The notes beneath the pieces are model-generated. The model worked only from the letters and a program-made list of their open reading frames with translations, had not been told where the DNA came from and searched no databases. From Rhodococcus sp. HNM0569 (lineage in GTDB: Bacteria > Actinomycetota > Actinomycetes > Mycobacteriales > Mycobacteriaceae), in NCBI RefSeq assembly GCF_012726205.1, contig NZ_JAASAE010000005.1, forward strand, positions 124,001-188,000: a stretch of 64,000 nt of DNA. The letters run 5' to 3'. The translations under genes and the position numbers were made by a program. Of this stretch, positions 28,531 to 38,359 are shown in pieces. Within the stretch, counting starts at the first letter, position 1, and each line of letters starts with the position of its first letter.

Positions 28531-30242
28531 CCGGCAACGGTCGTCGCGGACGCGGTCTCGTCGGGAGTCGCGGCATCCCACGACAGGACCGGTGTGCCAC
28601 CGAACGGGACAGTAGCCTCGGACGCGCCGAGGTTGCACACGAGCCGCAGCGGGCCGCGCGTGACCGCCACCCAGCGCGCGTCCTCGTCGTACTCGACCCG
28701 CACCCGCGGCAGCCACGGATCGCTGACCTCGGGGCGCGCGCGGCGGAGCGCGAGCAGCGCGCGGTAGCACGCGAGCAGACGCGCGTGGCGCGGGTCGTCG
28801 AGCTCGCTCCAGTCGAGCTTCGACCGCGCGAACGTCGCGGGATCCTGTGGGTCCGGTATCTCGGTGTCGGGCCACCCGTGCTCCGCGAACTCCTTGCGGC
28901 GACCCTCCGCGGTCGCGCGCGCGAGTTCCGGTTCGGGATGCGACGTGAAGAACTGGAAAGGCGTGCGTGCGCCCCACTCCTCGCCCATGAAGATCATCGG
29001 TGTGTAGGGCGACAGCAGCACCAGCGCGGCCTTGGCGGCAAGCTGCCCGTCGTCGAGATAGGCCGACGGGCGGTCTCCCGTCGCGCGATTGCCCACCTGG
29101 TCGTGGGTCGCCGGATACGCGACGAGGGCGCTGGCGGGCACCGTACGCGTGTCCAGCGGGCGCCCGTGCACGCGCCCGCGGAACGACGAGAACGTGCCCG
29201 CGTGGAAGAACCCCTGCCGCAGCGTCGTCGCGAGCGCTTCGAGGCTGCCGAAATCGCCGTAGTAGCCCTGGCGCTCGCCCGACACCGCCGCATGCACCGC
29301 GTGGTGGATGTCGTCGTCCCACTGGGCGTCGAGGCCGTAACCGCCTGCCGCGCGGGGTGTGACGAGCGTCGGGTCGTTGAGATCGCTCTCGGCGATCAAC
29401 GTGAGCGGACGGCCCACGTGCGCCGCGAGCGCCTCGGTCTCCACTGCGAGTTGCTCGAGCACGTGCAGGGCGGTGTGGTCGACGAGGGCGTGCACCGCGT
29501 CCAGGCGCAGCGCGTCGACGTGGAACTCGTCGAACCAGCGCAGCGCGTTGTCGACGACCAGCCTGCGCACCTCGCCACTGTGCGGTCCGTCGAGATTGAG
29601 GCCCTGACCCCATGTGTTGGCGGACGGCGCGAAGTACGGGCCGAAGCGGTCCAAGTAGTTGCCGGACGGCCCGAGATGGTTGTAGACGACGTCGAGCACC
29701 ACCGCGAGACCGCGCGCGTGGCATGCGTCGATCAGCCGGACCAGCCCGTCCGGCCCGCCGTACGGCTCGTGCACCGCGAACCAGGCGACGCCGTCGTAGC
29801 CCCAGTTGTGGACACCGTTGACGCCGTGGACGGGCATGAGCTCGACGAAGGTCACGCCGAGGTCGACGAGGTGGTCGAGCTTGCCGATCGCGGCGTCGAA
29901 TGTGCCCTCGGGCGTGAAGGTGCCGACGTGCAGTTCGTAGATCACTCCGCCCGCGAGCGGGCGCCCGGTCCATGCCCTGTCGGTCCAGCTCGACGCGTCG
30001 ACCGTGTACAACTGGGACCGTTCGTGCACGCCGTCGGGCTGACGCGGCGAGCGTGGGTCGGGTAGCACCTGCGGGTCGTCGTCGAGGACGAACCCGTAGC
30101 GCGCCGTGGGCGGCGCGTCGACGTCGGCGCGCCACCAGCCGTCGTCGGATCGCGCCATCGAGTGGAGGGTGCCGTCGACGTCGAGACGGACGGACGACGG
30201 TCCCGGGGCCCAGACCTCGAAGGTGTGCACGGCTTCCAGCAT
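28488..30242 (-). CDS. treZ: Malto-oligosyltrehalose trehalohydrolase
   Basis: TreZ (584 aa) cleaves trehalose from maltooligosyl-trehalose made by TreY. An N-terminal beta-sandwich (from HTFEVWAPGPSSVRLDV) precedes the GH13 barrel. The catalytic Asp is in DALRLDAVHAL, the Glu in LIAESDLND, and the third acidic residue in YPATHDQVGN. ELHVGTFTPEGTF is a TreZ marker. Length matches mycobacterial TreZ. Start ATG 30242 gives the expected N terminus. Unlike in M. tuberculosis it is not next to treY. Confidence 0.95.
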   Translation of the reverse strand: MLEAVHTFEVWAPGPSSVRLDVDGTLHSMARSDDGWWRADVDAPPTARYGFVLDDDPQVLPDPRSPRQPDGVHERSQLYTVDASSWTDRAWTGRPLAGGVIYELHVGTFTPEGTFDAAIGKLDHLVDLGVTFVELMPVHGVNGVHNWGYDGVAWFAVHEPYGGPDGLVRLIDACHARGLAVVLDVVYNHLGPSGNYLDRFGPYFAPSANTWGQGLNLDGPHSGEVRRLVVDNALRWFDEFHVDALRLDAVHALVDHTALHVLEQLAVETEALAAHVGRPLTLIAESDLNDPTLVTPRAAGGYGLDAQWDDDIHHAVHAAVSGERQGYYGDFGSLEALATTLRQGFFHAGTFSSFRGRVHGRPLDTRTVPASALVAYPATHDQVGNRATGDRPSAYLDDGQLAAKAALVLLSPYTPMIFMGEEWGARTPFQFFTSHPEPELARATAEGRRKEFAEHGWPDTEIPDPQDPATFARSKLDWSELDDPRHARLLACYRALLALRRARPEVSDPWLPRVRVEYDEDARWVAVTRGPLRLVCNLGASEATVPFGGTPVLSWDAATPDETASATTVAGHSFVVLESPAGTW

Positions 30243-30369
30243 GACGGGCCGCGGTCGTCGGCGCGCGTCGTCCGCGTCACGATTCCGGCGAAATGCGCCC
30301 TCGCCGGGGCGGGAGTCGCGCAAGCTGGAGGAAACCGACCGATTACCCGAACTGCGTCGAGGAGAGGCC

Positions 30370-30558
30370 ATGCGTGTTGCGGTGGGCGACACGATCCACG
30401 TCCAGGGGCGAGTCGTCGGCGCGCCCGACCAGGCCGCCGAGGTGCTCGAGGTCCACGGTGAGGACGGTGGACCGCCGTACCTCGTCCGGTACGAGGACGG
30501 GCACGAGGCACTCGTGTTCCCGGGCACCGATGCGTGGGTGGAACACCCCGAGCAGTAG
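30370..30558 (+). CDS. DUF1918 domain protein
   Basis: A 62-aa protein that is a single DUF1918 domain, a small SH3-like barrel: VGDTIHVQGRVVG, RSGEIL-like AEVLEVHGEDG, PPYLVRYEDGHEALVFPG. Function unknown; common in actinobacteria, often near regulators. GAGGAGAGG precedes ATG 30370. A 6-bp hairpin follows 7 bp after the stop. Confidence 0.85.
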   Translation: MRVAVGDTIHVQGRVVGAPDQAAEVLEVHGEDGGPPYLVRYEDGHEALVFPGTDAWVEHPEQ

Positions 30559-30565
30559 CGGGCAC

Positions 30566-30581
30566 GCGGGCCGAAGCCCGC
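30566..30581 (+). terminator. Short hairpin after the DUF1918 gene
   Basis: GCGGGC and GCCCGC enclose a CGAA tetraloop. It is short and has no T tail, so terminator activity is uncertain. It may instead mark the 3' end of the DUF1918 message before the next promoter. Confidence 0.45.
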
Positions 30582-30611
30582 TGCAACCCATGCAGCAGGT
30601 GCGTATTCGAT

Positions 30612-30627
30612 GCAGCTATAGTGCTGC
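30612..30627 (+). promoter_or_regulatory. Promoter -10 inside a palindrome, TetR gene 30630
   Basis: TATAGT (30617-30622) is a strong -10 located 7 nt before the ATG, so the message should be leaderless. It is flanked exactly by GCAGC (30612-30616) and GCTGC (30623-30627), a layout that would let a TetR dimer sit on its own -10. Another CTGCA/TGCAG pair lies at 30581-30595. Confidence 0.65.
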
Positions 30628-30629
30628 GA

Positions 30630-31292
30630 ATGAGCGACGCCGCAGGTCGGGAAGTGAAAAGACGGTACTCGTCGCCACTGCGGCAGGAAGCCGCGGCGCG
30701 CACCCGCGCACTGGTCGCGCGCGCGGCGGCGGACCTGTTCGTCGAACACGGGTACGTCGGCACCACCGTCGGGCAGATCGCCGAACGCGCGGGCGTCGCG
30801 GTCCGCACGGTCCACTCGGCGTTCCGAGGCGGCAAACCCGAACTGTTCGACCACGCGGTCTCCGCGGCACTCGACGCCGAACCGGATGCCACCCTCGCAG
30901 CCGACGGTGCGGTGTCGCCGGATGCGGTGGACACGACCACCGCGATCGTCGACCGGCTCGTCGGCTACAGCGTCGAGGTTCTCGAACGCACCGGCGCGCT
31001 CGTGCTGGCGGCGATCTCGTCGTCGGGCGCCGACGAGCACATGCGTGCGTTCGCCGCAGACACCCTGCGCGACACGAGGTCCAACGCCGCGACGCTCGCC
31101 GAGGGGCTTGCAGCGAGTGACCTGCTGCGCCGCGACATCTCGGTGCAGTACGCCGCCGACGTCCTGTTCGTGGTCGTGTCGCCGCAAGTGCACGATCTGC
31201 TGCGCCGCCAGTGCGGCTGGACCGTCGAGGAGTACCGGCGGCTCGTCACCGACACGGTGCGGCGCGGGCTGCTGCGCACCGACGCCGGGTGA
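30630..31292 (+). CDS. TetR family regulator
   Basis: A 220-aa TetR-type protein. The HTH spans about residues 18-62 (EAAARTRALVARAAADLFVE, TTVGQIAERAGVAVRTVHSAF). The C-terminal half is unassigned. An in-frame upstream extension to 30534 is rejected because the -10 box TATAGT lies 7 nt before ATG 30630. It is convergent with the oxidoreductase downstream, leaving its target unclear; autoregulation is likely from the palindrome over its -10. Confidence 0.88.
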   Translation: MSDAAGREVKRRYSSPLRQEAAARTRALVARAAADLFVEHGYVGTTVGQIAERAGVAVRTVHSAFRGGKPELFDHAVSAALDAEPDATLAADGAVSPDAVDTTTAIVDRLVGYSVEVLERTGALVLAAISSSGADEHMRAFAADTLRDTRSNAATLAEGLAASDLLRRDISVQYAADVLFVVVSPQVHDLLRRQCGWTVEEYRRLVTDTVRRGLLRTDAG

Positions 31293-31310
31293 GCAGGCCG
31301 GAACCGGAAG

Positions 31311-32246
31311 TCAGGGCAGGAGCACGAACTTGCCCGGAGGATGGGAGCCGGCGAGATCACGATGCGCGCGCGCCGCGTCCTCGAGTGGGTACGTGCCGGC
31401 GATCCGCACTGTGAGGACGCCATCGCCCGCGAGCTCGAGCAGCGGCAGTCGCGCCGCGTCGCGCGCCGGCCGCGACTCGGGGCCACCGACGCGGCGGATA
31501 CCGAGTTCCTCGGCGTGCGGGCCTGCGGCGATCGTGACGATGCGCCCGCGCTCGGGTACCAACTGGGCCGACACGTCGAGCGCTTCGTCGGTGCCCGCCG
31601 CGTCGATCGCGGCGCTCACGCCGTCGGGCGCGAGGGCGCGGACACGGTCGACGAGCCCGGGCCCGTACCCGACCGGGATCGCGCCCAACTCCCGCACGTA
31701 CTCCTGGTTCTCCGCGCTCGCAGTGCCGACGACCGTCGCGCCGCGGCCCACCGCGAGCTGGATCGCCGCCGACCCGACCGCGCCGGATGCGCCGTGCAAC
31801 AGGAGCGTGTCGCCGGGACCGACGCCGACGGTGTCGAGAGTGTCGAAGGCCGTCGCGCCCGCGAGCAGCAGACCCGCGGCGACCTCCCACGCGACACCGG
31901 ACGGTTTCGCCAGTACCGACGACACCGGCACCGTCACCTGATCCGCGTACAGGCCGCGACCGGGGAACACGACGACCTCGTCGCCCACCGCGACGAGCCC
32001 GGTCGGCGAATTCGCTTCCGTACCGACGGCGCTGACGACGCCCGCGGCCTCGCCGCCGAGCAGCACCGGCAGATTGCCCGGGTCGGTGCCGAACGCACCG
32101 CTGTAGCTCTTGAGGTCGAACGGGTTCACGCCGATCGCGCGCAGGTCGACGCGTACCTCGCCGGGGCCGGGGTCGGGTGCGTCGTACTCGACGAGGGCGA
32201 GTTGGTCGGGGCCGCCGTATCCCTGCGCCACTACGCGTCGTGCCAT
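31311..32246 (-). CDS. NADPH:quinone reductase-type MDR oxidoreductase
   Basis: A 311-aa zinc-free medium-chain dehydrogenase. GroES-like N-terminal half (GYGGPDQLALVEYDAPDPGPGEVRV, GVNPFDLKSYSG), then the Rossmann NADPH fold with LLLHGASGAVGSAAIQLA, where AxxGxxG replaces the alcohol dehydrogenase pattern. The C terminus IAGTYPLEDAARAHRDLAGSHPPGKFVLLP is typical. It probably reduces quinones or enones. Start ATG 32246 is chosen over the longer reading to 32288, whose extra residues look non-coding. Confidence 0.88.
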   Translation of the reverse strand: MARRVVAQGYGGPDQLALVEYDAPDPGPGEVRVDLRAIGVNPFDLKSYSGAFGTDPGNLPVLLGGEAAGVVSAVGTEANSPTGLVAVGDEVVVFPGRGLYADQVTVPVSSVLAKPSGVAWEVAAGLLLAGATAFDTLDTVGVGPGDTLLLHGASGAVGSAAIQLAVGRGATVVGTASAENQEYVRELGAIPVGYGPGLVDRVRALAPDGVSAAIDAAGTDEALDVSAQLVPERGRIVTIAAGPHAEELGIRRVGGPESRPARDAARLPLLELAGDGVLTVRIAGTYPLEDAARAHRDLAGSHPPGKFVLLP

Positions 32247-32292
32247 GGGAGTTCGTCTCCTGCCGGTTGCGTTCGGGTCTCGACCCATCCAA

Positions 32293-34731
32293 TCACCGGG
32301 CGGGTGGTCGCGTCAGCAGTGCGACCGGATACCTCGCGAACAATTCGGCAGGCGCGATCGCGCCCGAGTACTCGGCGCCGGTGAACACGTCGTGCCATGC
32401 GCCGTCCGGGAGAGTGAGGGTCGCGTCAGCCCAGCCGGTCTCGGCGAGTCGTAGCGACAGCCGTGTCGCCAACGCGACGACCTCGCTCGGCGCGTCTGCC
32501 GGCCCCCGTGCGAACCCCAGGACGTGTCCGGCGGGATCGTTGCTCGCCCGCATCGGCGTGTAGTGGCCCCCGACGAAGCTCTCGGGCCGGGCGCGTCGCA
32601 CCCGCAGGGCGTTCCGCACGACGTGCAGTTTCGCGGCGCCGGTGACGTCCAGCGGCGGCGGGGTGCCGGTCGGCAGCGTGGTGGCATCGGGCGGCAACGC
32701 GGTGGCATCGGGCGGCAACGCCGCGGCGAGTGTGCGTATCCGATCGAAGTCGACGAGCCGCCGGTTGTCCGGGTCGACGAGCGAGTCCTCCCACACCTCG
32801 GTGCCCTGGTACACGTCCGGGACTCCCGGACCGCACAGGTGCAGCACCGTGCGGCCGAGCGAATCGGACCAGCCGTGCGGCGCGAGCTGCGCGACGAGAC
32901 GGCCGAGTGCGCGGCCGACCGGACCGTCGATCACCGTGTCGATCCAGGCGTGCACCGACTGCTCGAACGGCTCGTCCACGGCAGTCCACGCGGTGTGCAC
33001 GCCTGCCTCGCGCATCGCCTTCTCCGCGTAGGCGTGCAGGCGCGCCCGCAGCGTGGCATCGGGGGCGGCGCCGTCGGCCGGCCACACCCCGAAGAGGTTC
33101 TGCCACAGGAACGCCCCGAACGCCGCGTCCGGGCTCGGTGTGTGGTCCTCCCACTCGGCGACGCACCGCGCCCACAGCGCAGGCACCTGTGACAGCACAC
33201 CGATGCGGGCACGCACATCGGTGCCGCGCTTCGTGTCGTGAGTCGACAGCGTCGTCATCGCGGCGGGCCACCGCGCCGCGGCCTGCGCGTTGTCGGCGTG
33301 GAACCGCGCGGGCGACCACCCAAGCGCGCCGGGATCGCCACCGACTTCCTGCAGCGACACCAGCCGCGCGGTGCGGTAGAAGAGGCAGTCCTCGACGGAC
33401 TTCGCCGTCACGGCACCGGCGACCTGCTGGAAGCGCGTCGCGGCCTCGCCGCCCCGGGCGAGTGCGTCGGCGAGGCGGTCGACGGCGCTCGCATGCTCCG
33501 GCGACGCTGCGCGCGCGTGGTCGAGAACCCGCCCGGTCAGCCCTTCGAGACCGCGGTAGTCGCTGCGGTACACCGGCAACCGGGCCACGACGTCGACGAT
33601 CGCCTCGACGAGTGCGGCACGCGAGTGCCCGGGATCGTGCGCCGCCTCGGTGTCGCGTTCGACGGCACGCGCAAGGCGGCGCACCTCGGGGGCGAGGAGG
33701 CCGCGCGCGGTCGCACGTTTGAGCTCGTGCTCGTGGCGGTCGAGTGAGTCCGCATCGCCGCGGTCTCCCGTGCGTGCGAGCGACAGCGCGGTGAGCGCGG
33801 GCGCGCCCGCGGCGTCGACGAACACCCCGTCGAGGCGTGCGAGCGCGTCGTAGCCGGTGGTGCCGTCGACGGGAAGAGTCGGATCGAGTGCTTCGCTGCG
33901 CCCGAGGATCTTCTCGACGACGAGCCATCGTCCGGGCCCGACGAGGGCGCGGACGCGCGCGAGATAGCCCGCCGGGTCCGCGAGGCCGTCGGGGTGGTCG
34001 ACCCGCAGCCCGTCGACGAGTCCGTCGTCGATCCAGGACCGGACCTGAGCATGGGATGCGTCGAACACGGCCGGATCCTCCTGGCGCAGCGCCGCGAGTT
34101 CGTTCACCGCGAAGAACCGCCGGTAGCCGACGACGCCTGCATTCCACGGCACGAGCCGGTAGTGCTGGCGCTCGTGTACGGCCCGCGCGTCCGGTCCGTC
34201 GGTGCCGGGCGCGATCGGGAACCGGTGCTCGTGGAAGGCCAGCAACGGTGCGCCGCGTGAGCGGTCGATCGCCAGCGCGGCGGCGTCGTCAGCGGTGCCG
34301 AGCACGGGAAGCGCGAGGGCTCCGTCGGCGCCGTTGTCGGCACGCCAGTCGATGTCGAAGAACTGCGCGTACTGCGAGTCCCGCCCGTGCGTGAGCACGT
34401 CCCACCACCACGCGTTCTCGCCGGGTTTCGCGATGCCGACGTGGTTGGGGACGATGTCGACGACGATGCCGAGGCCTCGTGCGCGCGCCGCGCGCACGAC
34501 ACGCTCGAAGCCGTCGCGTCCGCCGAGCCCCGCGGACACCGTGGTCGGGTCCGTGACGTCGTAGCCGTGCGTCGAGCCGCTCGTCGCGGTGAGGATCGGC
34601 GACAGGTAGACGTGCGTGACGCCCAGATCGCCCAGGTGATCGAGGACGGCTTCGGCATCGGCGAAGGTGAATGCGTCGGGCCGCAGCTGCAGACGGTAGG
34701 TCGCGCCGATCCCGGCGCCCGCCGACGTCAC
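32293..34731 (-). CDS. treY: Malto-oligosyltrehalose synthase
   Basis: TreY (812 aa) rearranges the reducing end of maltodextrins into an alpha-1,1 bond. It starts [19 protein letters not shown] and has VDIVPNHVG. The GH13 catalytic residues are visible in [13 protein letters not shown] (Asp), WLVVEKILG (Glu) and [15 protein letters not shown] (Asp). It is longer than the roughly 765 aa of mycobacterial TreY. Part of the difference is a linker near 670-690 with two exact copies of ALPPDAT. The GTG start overlaps the treX stop by 4 nt. Confidence 0.95.
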   Translation of the reverse strand: MTSAGAGIGATYRLQLRPDAFTFADAEAVLDHLGDLGVTHVYLSPILTATSGSTHGYDVTDPTTVSAGLGGRDGFERVVRAARARGLGIVVDIVPNHVGIAKPGENAWWWDVLTHGRDSQYAQFFDIDWRADNGADGALALPVLGTADDAAALAIDRSRGAPLLAFHEHRFPIAPGTDGPDARAVHERQHYRLVPWNAGVVGYRRFFAVNELAALRQEDPAVFDASHAQVRSWIDDGLVDGLRVDHPDGLADPAGYLARVRALVGPGRWLVVEKILGRSEALDPTLPVDGTTGYDALARLDGVFVDAAGAPALTALSLARTGDRGDADSLDRHEHELKRATARGLLAPEVRRLARAVERDTEAAHDPGHSRAALVEAIVDVVARLPVYRSDYRGLEGLTGRVLDHARAASPEHASAVDRLADALARGGEAATRFQQVAGAVTAKSVEDCLFYRTARLVSLQEVGGDPGALGWSPARFHADNAQAAARWPAAMTTLSTHDTKRGTDVRARIGVLSQVPALWARCVAEWEDHTPSPDAAFGAFLWQNLFGVWPADGAAPDATLRARLHAYAEKAMREAGVHTAWTAVDEPFEQSVHAWIDTVIDGPVGRALGRLVAQLAPHGWSDSLGRTVLHLCGPGVPDVYQGTEVWEDSLVDPDNRRLVDFDRIRTLAAALPPDATALPPDATTLPTGTPPPLDVTGAAKLHVVRNALRVRRARPESFVGGHYTPMRASNDPAGHVLGFARGPADAPSEVVALATRLSLRLAETGWADATLTLPDGAWHDVFTGAEYSGAIAPAELFARYPVALLTRPPAR
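32680..32721 (-). repeat. In-frame 21-bp tandem duplication within treY
   Basis: GGTGGCATCGGGCGGCAACGC plus an identical second copy fill 32680-32721. On the coding strand each encodes ALPPDAT-type sequence, and a weaker third copy follows. The frame is kept. Confidence 0.9.
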
Positions 34732-36977
34732 GGTGCCCCGGTGGTGTCGGTGGCCCGCAGGACGACGAGGGTGCGGGCGGCGACGTCGAGCGATCCCCCC
34801 GGAGGCACGACCGCGTCGTTCTCGCGTGCACCGACCGCGGCGCCGGTGTCGAGCACCGACGTCCACTCGTAGCCGTACGGCATCGCGAACTCGAGCGTGT
34901 CGTCGTGGGCGTTGAAGCACAGCAGGAACGAATCGCCGGAGATACGTTCGCCGCGCTGACCCGGCTCGGGGATCCCGTCGCCGTTGAGGAACACCGCGAG
35001 CGATTTGCCGAATCCGCTGTCCCAGTCCTCGGTCGTCATCTCGTCGCCCGCGGGCGTGAGCCACGCGATGTCGCGCATCTGGGCGCCGCTGCGGATCGGT
35101 CCGCCCTCGAAGAACCGGCGCCTGCGGAAGACCGGATTGTCGGTGCGCAGTGCGACGGCCCGTCGCGTGAATTCGACGAGATCGGCCTGGGTGTCGCGCA
35201 GCGACCAGTCCATCCACGACAGCGGCGAATCCTGGCAGTAGACATTGTTGTTTCCCTGCTGGGTGCGCCCCATCTCGTCGCCGTGCGCGAGCATCGGGGT
35301 GCCTTGGCTGAGCAGGAGGGTCGCCAGAATGTTGCGGGTCTGCCGGTCGCGGAGCGAGTTGACGTCGGGATCGTCGGTGGGCCCCTCGACGCCGCAGTTC
35401 CACGACCGGTTGTGGCTCTCGCCGTCCATGTTGTTCTCGCCGTTGGCGTCGTTGTGTTTCTCGTTGTACGACACGAGGTCCCGAAGCGTGAACCCGTCGT
35501 GTGCGACGACGAAGTTGATACTCGCGCCCGGCCTGCGGCCCGTCGCCTCGTACAGGTCGGACGAACCGGTCAGACGCGACGCGAACTCGCCGAGCGTCGA
35601 CGGCTCGCCGCGCCAGTAGTCGCGCACGGTGTCGCGGTACTTGCCGTTCCACTCGGTCCACAGGCCGGGGAAGTTGCCGACCTGGTAGCCGCCCTCGCCG
35701 ACGTCCCACGGCTCGGCGATGAGCTTCACCTGACTGACCACCGGATCCTGTTGTACGAGATCGAAGAACGCCGAGAGCCGGTCCACGTCGTGCAACTCGC
35801 GGGCGAGGGTCGACGCGAGGTCGAATCGGAATCCGTCGACGTGCATCTCGGTGACCCAGTACCGCAGCGAATCCATGATGAGCTGCAGAGTGTGCGGGTG
35901 CCGCGCGTTGAGGCTGTTGCCGGTGCCCGTGTAATCCATGTAGTGCGCGCGGTCGCCGTCGACGAGACGGTAGTAGGCGACGTTGTCGATGCCGCGGAAG
36001 GCGATCGTGGGGCCCAGGTGGTTGCCTTCGGCGGTGTGGTTGTAGACGACGTCGAGGATCACCTCGATGCCCGCCTCGTGGAACGCACGCACCATCGCCT
36101 TGAACTCGCTGACCGCGCCGCCGGGCTTGGGTGCCGACGCGTACTCGGTGTGCGGGGCGAAGAAGCCGAACGTGTTGTAGCCCCAGTAGTTTCGCAGCCC
36201 ACGGTCGAGCAGCGTCTGATCGTGCATGAACTGGTGGACGGGCATGAGTTCGACCGCCGTGACGCCGAGCCCGGTCAGGTGGTCGACGACCGCCGGATGC
36301 GCGAGGCCGGCGTACGTGCCGCGCAGTTCCTCGGGTACGTCGGGGTGCGCTGCCGTCATGCCCTTGACGTGCATCTCGTAGATGACCGTCTCGTGGTACG
36401 GCGTGCGTGGTGCGCGGTCGGACTGCCAGTCGAAATAGGGGTTGATGACGACCGTCGTCATGGTGTGGCCGAGCGAGTCGTGCCCGGCGAGTGGGGGAGC
36501 GCCCTGATCCCCGCCGTCCTGGTCCGCGCTCTCCTGCTTCTCGTCGGGCTCGTCGGCCGGTGGGTCGGCCTCGCCGTCGGGCGTCGCCGCGCCGTCGGAT
36601 CCGTCCAGTGGGTACGAGAACAGTGAGCGGTCGCCGTCGAAGGCGCCGTCGTACGCCTTGCCGTAGGGGTCGAGGAGCAGCTTGCTCGGATCGCATCGCA
36701 ATCCGCGCTCGGGGTCCCAGGGGCCGTGCACCCGGAAGCCGTAACGCTGGCCGGGGCCCACCGTCGGCAGGTAGGCGTGCCACACGTACCCGTCGACCTC
36801 GTCGAGAGGCACCCGGGTCTCGACACCGTCGCGGTCGACGAGGCACAACTCCACCGCGTCGGCGACCTCGGAGAACAACGCGAAGTTGGTGCCCGCTCCG
36901 TCGTACGTGGCGCCCAGCGGGTACGCGCTGCCGGGCCACACCGCAGGCGCAGCGGCCTTTCCCTCGGTCGCCGTCAT
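34728..36977 (-). CDS. treX: Glycogen debranching enzyme TreX/GlgX
   Basis: TreX (749 aa) hydrolyses alpha-1,6 branches of glycogen to give linear glucans for TreY. An N-terminal CBM48-like domain (about 15-110) precedes the GH13 barrel with [22 protein letters not shown] and [10 protein letters not shown] supplying the acidic residues. Family marks [16 protein letters not shown] and ARARNILAT-like [11 protein letters not shown] are present. Residues about 128-163 are an unusual acidic, Pro/Gly-rich insert just before GHDSLGHTM. It follows bioA by 10 bp on the same strand. Confidence 0.95.
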   Translation of the reverse strand: MTATEGKAAAPAVWPGSAYPLGATYDGAGTNFALFSEVADAVELCLVDRDGVETRVPLDEVDGYVWHAYLPTVGPGQRYGFRVHGPWDPERGLRCDPSKLLLDPYGKAYDGAFDGDRSLFSYPLDGSDGAATPDGEADPPADEPDEKQESADQDGGDQGAPPLAGHDSLGHTMTTVVINPYFDWQSDRAPRTPYHETVIYEMHVKGMTAAHPDVPEELRGTYAGLAHPAVVDHLTGLGVTAVELMPVHQFMHDQTLLDRGLRNYWGYNTFGFFAPHTEYASAPKPGGAVSEFKAMVRAFHEAGIEVILDVVYNHTAEGNHLGPTIAFRGIDNVAYYRLVDGDRAHYMDYTGTGNSLNARHPHTLQLIMDSLRYWVTEMHVDGFRFDLASTLARELHDVDRLSAFFDLVQQDPVVSQVKLIAEPWDVGEGGYQVGNFPGLWTEWNGKYRDTVRDYWRGEPSTLGEFASRLTGSSDLYEATGRRPGASINFVVAHDGFTLRDLVSYNEKHNDANGENNMDGESHNRSWNCGVEGPTDDPDVNSLRDRQTRNILATLLLSQGTPMLAHGDEMGRTQQGNNNVYCQDSPLSWMDWSLRDTQADLVEFTRRAVALRTDNPVFRRRRFFEGGPIRSGAQMRDIAWLTPAGDEMTTEDWDSGFGKSLAVFLNGDGIPEPGQRGERISGDSFLLCFNAHDDTLEFAMPYGYEWTSVLDTGAAVGARENDAVVPPGGSLDVAARTLVVLRATDTTGAP

Positions 36978-36987
36978 AACCGCGACC

Positions 36988-38310
36988 CTAGTACGCCGCG
37001 GACACCGTCACTCGACGAGCGACCGCGCGCATCGCGGACGTGATCGAGTCCACGTCGTCGTCGGTGCACACGAACGGCGGCATCGTGTAGACGAGAGTGC
37101 GGAACGGCCGCAGCCACACCCCGTGCGCGACGGCGGTCTCGGTCGCCGCGCGCATGTCGACCGGCCGGTCGAGTTCGACCACACCGATCGCACCGAGCAC
37201 GCGGACGTCGCGCACACCCTCCTCGCCGCGTAGCGGTGCGAGGCCGGCGTGCAGACGTGATTCGATCGCCGCCACTTCCGAGCGCCAGTCCCGGGAGAGC
37301 AGCAACTCGATGGAGGCGACGGCGACCGCACACGCGAGCGGATTGGCCATGAACGTCGGCCCGTGCATGACCGCGCCCGCCTCGCCCGCGCTGATCGTCT
37401 CGGCGACCACGCGTGAGCACAAGGTCGCCGCGAGAGTGAGATAACCGCCGGTGAGCGCCTTTCCGACGCACAGGACGTCGGGGCAGACGCCGGCGTGGTC
37501 GGCCGCGAACAGCTCGCCGGTGCGGCCGAAACCGGTCGCGATCTCGTCGAACACGAGCAGGACGTCGAATCGGTCGCACAGCGCCCGCAGTTCGGCGAGC
37601 AGACGCGGCGAGTGGAAGCGCATGCCGCCCGCGCCCTGCACGATCGGTTCGACGACGACGGCGGCGATCTCGTCGTGGTGGGTCGCCAGCAGACGTTCGA
37701 TCTCGTCGACATACGTCGGGTCGAACTCGGCGGGCGGTGCGGGCGCGAAGAACTGCGACGTCAGCAGATCCGACCACAGGCTGTGCATCCCGCCGTCCGG
37801 GTCGCAGACGCTCATCGGCGCGAACGTGTCGCCGTGATAGCCGCCTCGCCATGTGAGCAGGCGGCGTTTGGCCGGCCGCCCGAGGCTGCGCCAGTACTGC
37901 ACGCACATCTTGACCGCGACCTCGATCGACACCGAACCCGAGTCCGCGAAGAACACCGTGTCGAGTCCGTGCGGGGTGATGTCGACGAGCAGTTCCGCGA
38001 GCCGGACCGCCGGCTCGTGGGTGAGCCCGCCGAACATCACGTGGCTCATGTTCGCGAGCTGACGAGTCGCCGCGTCGTCGAGGACCGGATGGCAGTAGCC
38101 GTGGATCGCGGCCCACCACGAGCTCATGCCGTCGACGAGGGTGCGTCCGTCGTCGAGATGCAGCCGGACGCCCTCGGCGCGCTGCACGGCGAGTGCGGGT
38201 TCCGCCGCGGGGAACGGTGCGTACGGATGCCACAGCACCTGCGCGTCACGCGCGGCGAGGCCGTCCGTGCGTGGGGAGCGCTGCGCGGCCGGTGCGGGGA
38301 GGGAGGTCAT
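36988..38310 (-). CDS. bioA: Adenosylmethionine--8-amino-7-oxononanoate aminotransferase
   Basis: BioA (440 aa) is the PLP enzyme that turns KAPA into DAPA with SAM as amino donor. Signatures: LWHPYAPF near the N terminus, [57 protein letters not shown] and the lysine in [10 protein letters not shown]. Length equals the mycobacterial enzyme. ATG 38310 is favoured: TATCGT lies 6 nt before it (leaderless); an upstream reading to 38346 crosses the operator. Divergent from bioF across a BioQ-type box; treX and treY follow on the same strand. Confidence 0.96.
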   Translation of the reverse strand: MTSLPAPAAQRSPRTDGLAARDAQVLWHPYAPFPAAEPALAVQRAEGVRLHLDDGRTLVDGMSSWWAAIHGYCHPVLDDAATRQLANMSHVMFGGLTHEPAVRLAELLVDITPHGLDTVFFADSGSVSIEVAVKMCVQYWRSLGRPAKRRLLTWRGGYHGDTFAPMSVCDPDGGMHSLWSDLLTSQFFAPAPPAEFDPTYVDEIERLLATHHDEIAAVVVEPIVQGAGGMRFHSPRLLAELRALCDRFDVLLVFDEIATGFGRTGELFAADHAGVCPDVLCVGKALTGGYLTLAATLCSRVVAETISAGEAGAVMHGPTFMANPLACAVAVASIELLLSRDWRSEVAAIESRLHAGLAPLRGEEGVRDVRVLGAIGVVELDRPVDMRAATETAVAHGVWLRPFRTLVYTMPPFVCTDDDVDSITSAMRAVARRVTVSAAY

Positions 38311-38316
38311 TCCGGC

Positions 38317-38353
38317 ACGATAACTGGGCACTTGAACGGTGTTCAAGTATGGT
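38317..38353. promoter_or_regulatory. Divergent bioA/bioF promoters with a BioQ-type operator
   Basis: CTTGAACGGTGTTCAAG (38331-38347) is a perfect palindrome with 7-bp arms. TATGGT (38348-38353) is the bioF -10 and TATCGT (minus strand, 38322-38317) the bioA -10, each 6 nt from its start codon. The box lies over the bioA -35 and in the bioF spacer, so one bound dimer would block both. TGAAC-n3-GTTCA is the known BioQ motif of mycobacteria and corynebacteria. Confidence 0.88.
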
Positions 38354-38359
38354 CACGGC

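Noticed and set aside
34671-36626. Plus-strand open frame of 651 aa opposite treX
   Set aside because: Same antisense effect; treX on the minus strand has full family motifs.
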